Part shown: in pieces, positions 58,707 through 64,000 of the stretch
Position numbering within the stretch: the stretch's first letter is position 1
Layout: the number at the start of each line of letters is the position of its first letter
NCBI GenBank assembly: GCA_030160035.1
Contig: BSNO01000004.1
Coordinates: forward strand, 124,001 to 188,000
Source of the DNA: Rhizobium albus
GTDB taxonomy: Bacteria; Pseudomonadota; Alphaproteobacteria; Rhizobiales; Rhizobiaceae
Direction of reading: 5' to 3'
Length of the DNA: 64,000 bases
Position numbers and translations under genes: made by a program
The notes under the pieces: model-generated
Databases searched by the model: none
What the model was told of the DNA's origin: nothing
Seen by the model: only the letters and a program-made list of their open reading frames with translations

Positions 58707-60644
58707 ATGGCCGAAAGCAGCAGCTACCACGCCGTCTATCAGCGCTGGCAGAGCGACCCCGAAGGATTCTGGGGCGATGCGGCCACGGCCATCGACTGGT
58801 TCAGCGATCCGGAGAAAGTATTCGATCCGGATGCCGGCGCCTATGGGCGCTGGTTCGTCGGCGGCACCACCAACACCTGCCACAACTGCCTCGACCGTCA
58901 CGTTGCCGCCGGTCGCGGCAGCCAGAACGCACTGATCTACGACAGCCCAATCACCGGCCGCAAACGCGCGATCACCTATGCGGAGATGCTGTCCGAGGTC
59001 ACCGCGCTTGCAGCAATTATCCGTGACCGCGGCCTCAAGGCAGGCGATCGAGTAATCATCTACATGCCGATGGTGCCTGAAGCCGTGATGGCGATGCTCG
59101 CCTGCGCAAGGCTTGGTCTCGTCCACTCGGTCGTCTTCGGCGGCTTTGCCGCCAACGAACTGGCGACGCGGATAGACGATTGCGCAGCCAGGCTCGTCAT
59201 CACCGCATCCTGCGGGCTCGAACCGGGACGCGTGGTCGCCTACAAACCGCTCCTCGACGCCGCGATCGCAATGGCGCGGGTGAAGCCGGAAAGCTGCATC
59301 GTGCTTCAGCGCGAGGAACTCGCCTGCGAACTCACCGAAGGCCGCGATTTCGATTATGAAAGCCTGATGGCCGACGCGCGCCAGAAGGCCGAGCCCGTGC
59401 CTTGCGTGCCGGTCGAGGCGACGGAACCGCTCTACATCCTCTACACCTCGGGCACGACCGGCCAGCCAAAGGGTGTCGTGCGCGACAATGGCGGCCACAT
59501 GGTCGCGCTGCACTGGTCGATGCACGCCCATTACGGCGTCAAGCCCGGCGAAGTGTTCTGGGCCGCCTCCGATATCGGCTGGGTCGTCGGCCATTCCTAC
59601 ATCGTCTATGCGCCGCTCCTGCACGGCAGCACGACCATTCTCTTTGAAGGCAAGCCGGTCGGGACACCTGATGCCGGCACCTTCTGGCGCGTGATCGCCG
59701 AGCACGGCGTGGTCGCGCTCTTCACGGCGCCGACCGCCTTTCGCGCCATCCGCAAGGACGACCCGAAGGCCGAGCATGTCGGCCGCTACGATTTGTCCAA
59801 GTTCCGCACGCTCTTCCTTGCCGGCGAGCGCGCCGATCCGGACACGATCCAGTGGGCCCAGAATGCGCTGAAAGTTCCAGTGATCGACCATTGGTGGCAA
59901 ACGGAGAGCGGCTGGCCGATGGTTGGCAACCCCGTCGGCCTCGGCCAGTTGCCCGTGAAACTGGGCTCACCCTCCGTGCCGCTGCCCGGCTACGATGTCC
60001 AAATCGTCGACGACACCGGCAGGCAACTGGGACCGAACACGCTCGGCAATGTCGTGGTAAAACTGCCGCTGCCGCCAGGTGCCCTGCCGACGCTCTGGCA
60101 CGCGCCGGAGCGCTTTCACAAGGCCTATCTCGATGAGTTCCCGGGCTTCTACAAGACCGCCGACGCCGGCTACATCGACGAAGACGGCTACCTGTTCATC
60201 ATGGCCCGCACCGACGACATCATCAATGTCGCCGGCCACCGACTGTCGACCGGCGGCATGGAAGAGGCGATCGCAACGCACCCCGATGTCGCCGAATGCG
60301 CGGTCATCGGCATCGCGGACGACATGAAGGGCCAGATCCCGGTCGGTTTCTTCGTTACCAACAACGGCGTCGAGCAATCACCCGAGGAAATTGCCGCCGG
60401 TGTCGTCAAAGTCGTGCGCGATCGCATCGGGCCGGTGGCCGCGTTCAAGAACGCCTTCCAGGTCAAACGTCTGCCCAAGACGCGCTCCGGCAAGATCCTG
60501 CGCGCAACGCTCCAGAAGATCGCCGACGGCGAGGACTGGAAGATGCCGGCCACGATCGACGATCCGGCGATCCTCGACGAAATCGCGGCCGTGCTGAAAG
60601 AGCATCGCGTCGGCAAGGCGTTTCGCGAGGGAAATGACGGCTGA
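58707..60644 (+). CDS. prpE: Propionyl-CoA synthetase-like acyl-CoA ligase
   Basis: 645 residues from MAESSSYHAV, with GGGAGGAT upstream. ANL-family motifs: YILYTSGTTGQPKGVVRDN (AMP binding) and the C-terminal KTRSGKILR, whose lysine is catalytic and acetylatable. The sequence resembles PrpE/ACSS3, which makes propionyl-CoA, more than Acs (next at 62721). Substrate preference is a family inference. Confidence 0.86.
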   Translation: MAESSSYHAVYQRWQSDPEGFWGDAATAIDWFSDPEKVFDPDAGAYGRWFVGGTTNTCHNCLDRHVAAGRGSQNALIYDSPITGRKRAITYAEMLSEVTALAAIIRDRGLKAGDRVIIYMPMVPEAVMAMLACARLGLVHSVVFGGFAANELATRIDDCAARLVITASCGLEPGRVVAYKPLLDAAIAMARVKPESCIVLQREELACELTEGRDFDYESLMADARQKAEPVPCVPVEATEPLYILYTSGTTGQPKGVVRDNGGHMVALHWSMHAHYGVKPGEVFWAASDIGWVVGHSYIVYAPLLHGSTTILFEGKPVGTPDAGTFWRVIAEHGVVALFTAPTAFRAIRKDDPKAEHVGRYDLSKFRTLFLAGERADPDTIQWAQNALKVPVIDHWWQTESGWPMVGNPVGLGQLPVKLGSPSVPLPGYDVQIVDDTGRQLGPNTLGNVVVKLPLPPGALPTLWHAPERFHKAYLDEFPGFYKTADAGYIDEDGYLFIMARTDDIINVAGHRLSTGGMEEAIATHPDVAECAVIGIADDMKGQIPVGFFVTNNGVEQSPEEIAAGVVKVVRDRIGPVAAFKNAFQVKRLPKTRSGKILRATLQKIADGEDWKMPATIDDPAILDEIAAVLKEHRVGKAFREGNDG

Positions 60645-60690
60645 CCGCAATTGACCTCAAAGCCGTGACGGGTCCAATGTCCGCGACTTC

Positions 60691-60796
60691 AGAGCGTTTC
60701 CAGGTGAAGTGGGTACCGGTTCACCGTCAGGAAACGCGATAAACAAAAATGCCTTAGAGCAACTGCGCGATTCGAAGAAAAGCGAAATTGCTCTAA
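60691..60796. repeat. Intergenic palindromic repeat, copy 2 (two modules)
   Basis: Module A has GCGTTTCC / GGAAACGC outer and GGTGAA / TTCACC inner arms. Module B begins TTAGAGCAAC and ends GCTCTAAG, with GCGATTCGAAGAAA inside. It is 47 bp after the prpE stop and 18 bp before the SDR start. Confidence 0.88.
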
Positions 60797-60813
60797 GGTC
60801 AAGGAGTGAGACC

Positions 60814-61602
60814 ATGGCCCTCGACGGCAAGATCGCGATCATCACCGGCGGCGCGAAGGGCATTGGCCTTGCGATCGCCAAGCGGTTCCTGGCAGACGGC
60901 GCAAAGGTCGTCATCGCCGATATCGACGAGAAGGCCGGCCACGCCGCCGAGCAGGAACTGTCGAGCCTCGGCGAGATCCGGTTCGTCGCAGCCGACGTGG
61001 CCGAGCGGCTCGACGTGCACAATCTCGTCGCCGCGACGCTCGATGCGTTCGACGACATCCACATCCTCGTCAACAATGCCGGCATCGTACACTCGGCCGA
61101 TTTCCTCGATATCGAGGAAGCCGATTTTGACCGCGTCATACGCGTGAACCTCAAAGGCGCATTTCTCTGCGGCCAGATCGTTGCGCGTCACTTCGTCGAG
61201 CGGGTGCAGGCCGGCGGCAAGCCGGGTGTGATCGTCAACATGTCGTCCATCAACGACACCTTTGCGATCCCCAACCAGGTGCCCTACTCGGTCTCAAAGG
61301 GCGGTGTCAGCCAGTTGACGAAGGTCATGGCGCTGTCGCTCGCGCCTTACGGCATCCGCGCCAATGCGATTGGCCCAGGTTCGATCATGACGGATCTTCT
61401 GTCTGCGGTTGCCAACGACAAGGAAGCCAAGAAGCGCATTCTGTCGCGCACGCCGCTCGGCCGCATCGGCGATCCAAGCGAAATCGCGTCTGTCGCAGCC
61501 TTTCTGGCGTCCGACGATGCGAGCTACATCACCGGCCAGACGATCTACGCCGATGGCGGCCGCCTTCCGCTGAACTATACGGTCACGCCGAAGGAAGACT
61601 GA
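60814..61602 (+). CDS. Short-chain dehydrogenase/reductase (SDR)
   Basis: 262 residues, after AAGGAG. Motifs: TGGAKGIGLA, NNAG, and YSVSK with the catalytic Tyr and Lys. The substrate is unknown. The gene lies between copies 2 and 3 of the palindromic repeat, with copy 3 starting right after its stop. It is a classical NAD(P) SDR by length. Confidence 0.93.
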   Translation: MALDGKIAIITGGAKGIGLAIAKRFLADGAKVVIADIDEKAGHAAEQELSSLGEIRFVAADVAERLDVHNLVAATLDAFDDIHILVNNAGIVHSADFLDIEEADFDRVIRVNLKGAFLCGQIVARHFVERVQAGGKPGVIVNMSSINDTFAIPNQVPYSVSKGGVSQLTKVMALSLAPYGIRANAIGPGSIMTDLLSAVANDKEAKKRILSRTPLGRIGDPSEIASVAAFLASDDASYITGQTIYADGGRLPLNYTVTPKED

Positions 61603-61650
61603 AGCATTCCCAGGTGAAGTGGGAACCGATTCACCGTTCGGGAATGCGAT
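61603..61650. repeat. Intergenic palindromic repeat, copy 3 (module A only)
   Basis: Outer arms GCATTCCC / GGGAATGC (61604-61611 with 61639-61646) enclose GGTGAA / TTCACC. The outer arms differ from copies 1 and 2 at matching positions, so pairing is kept. Module B is missing. The repeat starts just after the SDR stop. Confidence 0.83.
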
Positions 61651-61681
61651 GCAAGGGTTCCATTCCGCGAGATGACCCTTA

Positions 61682-61710
61682 ACAAAAGACGCCCGGCACG
61701 AGGCCGGGCG
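61682..61710. terminator. Terminator of trcR (bidirectional)
   Basis: GCCCGGC (61691-61697) pairs with GCCGGGC (61703-61709). On the minus strand it is followed by GTCTTTTG, about 25 bp past the trcR stop; a weaker T run exists on the plus strand. Confidence 0.82.
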
Positions 61711-61735
61711 TTTCTATGTGGTCCGTGACCGACGA

Positions 61736-62449
61736 TCAGCGGCGATAGTCGTCTTCTTCGTCTTCTTCCGGGGTCTCGCGCTTCAGCGACTTCAGCTTGG
61801 CGAAGACGGCCTCGGCGTCGATTTCCTTCTCTTCTTCCTCGCGATCGTTGCCGGCACCGAAGCCCAGCTTTTCCGTCTCGCTCGTCGGCGCCAGGGTCTC
61901 GTCGGCTGCCGCAGACGGTAATGGACGGCCTTTGTTGGCGCGTTCGATTTCGAGATCGAGATCGATCTGCGTGCACAGGCCAAGCGTCACCGGATCCATC
62001 GGCGTCAGATTGGCCGAGTTCCAGTGGGTACGGTTGCGGATCTGCTCGATCGTCGACTTCGTCGTGCCGACGAGGCGCGAAACCTGCGCATCCTTCAGTT
62101 CCGGGTGGTTGCGCACCAGCCAGTAGATGGCGTTCGGACGATCCTGGCGCTTGGACACCGGCGTGTAACGCGGTCCCTTGCGCTTTGCTTCCGGAACGCG
62201 AACCTTGGGGTCTGCGAGCTTCAGCTTGTGGTTCGGGTCGGCTTCCGCCTTCGAGATTTCCTCGCGCGAAAGCTGGCCGGTCTGGACCGGATCGAGTCCC
62301 TTGATGCCCTGGTGCGATTCGCCATCGGCGATCGCCTTGATTTCCAGCGGGTGCATCTTGCAGAACTGGGCGATCTGGTCGAAGGAGAGCGCCGTGTTGT
62401 CGACGAGCCAGACGGCTGTCGCTTTCGGCATGAGCAGTTGTTGAGCCAT
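61736..62449 (-). CDS. trcR: DUF1013 protein TrcR
   Basis: 237 residues from MAQQLLMPKATAVWLV, after AAGGATCA. The DUF1013 domain fills residues 1-170 with PNAIYWLVRNHPELKDAQVS and an HTH-like GTTKSTIEQI. A glutamate-rich acidic tail (EEEEKEIDAEA) ends it. The Caulobacter homologue TrcR associates with RNA polymerase and affects cell-cycle gene expression. It is divergent from acs with a 271-bp gap. Confidence 0.93.
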   Translation of the reverse strand: MAQQLLMPKATAVWLVDNTALSFDQIAQFCKMHPLEIKAIADGESHQGIKGLDPVQTGQLSREEISKAEADPNHKLKLADPKVRVPEAKRKGPRYTPVSKRQDRPNAIYWLVRNHPELKDAQVSRLVGTTKSTIEQIRNRTHWNSANLTPMDPVTLGLCTQIDLDLEIERANKGRPLPSAAADETLAPTSETEKLGFGAGNDREEEEKEIDAEAVFAKLKSLKRETPEEDEEDDYRR

Positions 62450-62720
62450 GGATGTGATCCTTCTATCGTCCGCGCTCTTTTCAGGGAACGCGCCGCGGGA
62501 TTGGGTGTACTGACCACAATTTCCGGGAATGACGAGGTCTATACGCGCCTTCGGCTGCGATTGCAATTGATCCTGTGCTGCGCCATCCGGCCGCAAACCC
62601 TTCGTCTAATTGCCGGGTGCCCTTGAGATGTTATGAATGCCGCCAGGAAGAGGTCGGCATGTCCGGCCCGGAGGACGACATGCGTGAAAGCGCATGGCCG
62701 AGGATCAAGGAGGATTGTTC

Positions 62721-64000
62721 ATGTCCGCTGCCGTCTACAAAGTACCCCAGGATGCGGAAGCTCGTGCCAAGATCAACCGGTCGACCTATGAGAAATGGTA
62801 CGCCGAGAGCATCGACAATCCGGAAGCGTTCTGGTCCGAACACGGCAAGCGGATCGACTGGTTCAAGCCCTACACCAAGGTCAAGAACACCAGCTTCGAG
62901 GGCGATGTCTCCATCAAGTGGTTCGAAGATGGCCTGACCAACGTCTCCTACAACTGCATCGACCGGCATCTGGACAAGCGCGGCGATCAGGTCGCGATCA
63001 TCTGGGAAGGCGACGACCCGGCCGACGATAAGAAGATCACCTATCGCGAACTGCATGACGCCGTGTGCCGCCTCGCCAACGTCATGAAGGACCATGGCGT
63101 CAAGAAGGGCGATCGCGTCACCATCTACATGCCGATGATCCCGGAAGCGGCCTATGCGATGCTGGCCTGTGCCCGCATCGGCGCGATCCACTCGATCGTC
63201 TTCGGCGGCTTCTCGCCCGACGCACTGGCCGGCCGCATCGTCGACGCCGCCTCGACCTTCATCATCACCTCTGACGAGGGTCTGCGCGGCGGCAAGAAAG
63301 TGCCGCTCAAGGTCAACACCGACAAGGCGATCGAGATTGCCAAGAAGCAGGGTGCTGACGTCGCCAACGTGCTGGTCGTCAAGCGCACCGGCGCCGATGT
63401 GGCCTGGCACGAAGGCCGCGACATCGCCTATGAGGACGCCGTCGCCAAGGCCTCCGCGACATGCGAGCCGGAGCAGATGAACGCGGAAGACCCGCTTTTC
63501 ATCCTCTACACGTCTGGCTCCACCGGCAAACCCAAAGGCGTGCTGCACACCACGGGCGGCTACCTCGTCTACGCCTCTATGACCCACGAATACGTCTTCG
63601 ACTACCATGATGGCGACATCTACTGGTGCACGGCAGACGTGGGCTGGGTCACCGGTCACTCCTACATCGTCTACGGCCCGCTCGCTAACGGCGCGACGAC
63701 GCTGATGTTCGAAGGCGTGCCGAACTACCCCTCGCCCGCCCGCTTCTGGGAAGTGGTCGACAAGCACCAGGTCAACATCTTCTACACCGCCCCGACGGCG
63801 ATCCGCGCGCTGATGGGCGCCGGCAACGACCATGTGACGAAGACGTCGCGCAAGTCGCTGCGCACGCTGGGCTCGGTCGGCGAGCCGATCAACCCGGAAG
63901 CCTGGGAGTGGTACTACAACATCGTCGGCGACAAGCGTTGCCCTATCGTCGACACTTGGTGGCAGACCGAAACCGGCGGCATTCTCATCACGCCGCTGCC
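62721..64000 (+). CDS. acsA: Acetyl-CoA synthetase (3' end cut by window edge)
   Basis: The 426 codons present run from ATG 62721 (AAGGAGGAT upstream) to the window edge; a full Acs is about 650 residues. Motifs include [20 protein letters not shown] and the [18 protein letters not shown] block. It makes acetyl-CoA from acetate via acetyl-AMP. The regulatory C-terminal lysine is outside the window. Confidence 0.97.
   Translation, partial: MSAAVYKVPQDAEARAKINRSTYEKWYAESIDNPEAFWSEHGKRIDWFKPYTKVKNTSFEGDVSIKWFEDGLTNVSYNCIDRHLDKRGDQVAIIWEGDDPADDKKITYRELHDAVCRLANVMKDHGVKKGDRVTIYMPMIPEAAYAMLACARIGAIHSIVFGGFSPDALAGRIVDAASTFIITSDEGLRGGKKVPLKVNTDKAIEIAKKQGADVANVLVVKRTGADVAWHEGRDIAYEDAVAKASATCEPEQMNAEDPLFILYTSGSTGKPKGVLHTTGGYLVYASMTHEYVFDYHDGDIYWCTADVGWVTGHSYIVYGPLANGATTLMFEGVPNYPSPARFWEVVDKHQVNIFYTAPTAIRALMGAGNDHVTKTSRKSLRTLGSVGEPINPEAWEWYYNIVGDKRCPIVDTWWQTETGGILITPL

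Noticed and set aside
56754-59900. 1,048-codon minus-strand frame across gdh and prpE
   Set aside because: It spans two confident plus-strand genes and the gap between them; antisense codon bias explains the openness.

Overview
This window reads as a stretch of core chromosome from a high-GC alphaproteobacterium of the Hyphomicrobiales (Rhizobiales). The evidence is gene content and order: hemC-hemD-Mic60-like-hemY divergent from tsaD-gpsA-YCII-EVE, an ftsK-lolA-xthA cluster, a 1,599-residue NAD-glutamate dehydrogenase, a DUF1013/TrcR protein, glnK-amtB behind a sigma-54 promoter, perfect CtrA boxes and rhizobial-type intergenic palindromes. The genus cannot be named from the sequence alone. 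No phage, insertion sequence, CRISPR array, toxin-antitoxin pair or secretion locus was seen. Nearly everything is housekeeping.

Layout. 1-1571: a MarR regulator and the Bcr/CflA-type exporter it probably controls, on the minus strand; the exporter is cut by the window edge. 1.7-7.2 kb: M3 peptidase, BipA GTPase, GNAT acetyltransferase and inorganic pyrophosphatase. 7.3-14.1 kb, minus strand: YggT, an amidotransferase, a TerB-like protein and the heme operon hemC-hemD-(Mic60-like)-hemY. 14.2-17.8 kb: tsaD, gpsA, a YCII protein, an EVE protein and a lysine-methyltransferase-like enzyme, packed tightly. 17.8-20.4 kb: an L,D-transpeptidase, a CenR-like response regulator, a lone cyclic-nucleotide-binding-fold protein and two small acidic proteins that face each other across one terminator. 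20.4-28.3 kb, minus strand: ExoD-like protein, exonuclease III, LolA, FtsK, DUF2798, leuD, a small membrane protein and a DadA-like oxidoreductase.

28.3-34.2 kb: a CitE-like lyase with DUF1737, a zincin, and a periplasmic binding protein followed directly by a chemoreceptor with a very large periplasmic domain. 34.2-39.2 kb: a tandem glycine riboswitch, gcvTHP and tRNA-Gly(GCC). 39.4-44.2 kb: ProX-type deacylase, thioredoxin-TPR, Lon-N domain protein, Trm112-like protein, a UbiH-type hydroxylase and TesB. 44.3-51.1 kb: glnK-amtB, leuB, an AlkX/YcaQ-type glycosylase, asd and a lytic transglycosylase. 51.2-53.7 kb, minus strand: carbonic anhydrase, pyridoxal kinase, a small membrane protein and an AhpD-like protein. 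53.8-64.0 kb: NAD-GDH, PrpE, an SDR bracketed by palindromic repeats, TrcR on the minus strand, and acetyl-CoA synthetase, which runs off the end.

Several genes join functionally. Glycine cleavage, GlnK/AmtB and NAD-GDH handle one-carbon units and nitrogen; leuB, leuD and asd make amino acids; PrpE and Acs activate short-chain acids. The least explained items are the binding-protein/chemoreceptor pair, the covarying intergenic palindromes, the facing pair of small acidic proteins, and the terminator hairpin lying on the start of xthA. I found no convincing new multi-gene system, and the findings are graded accordingly.
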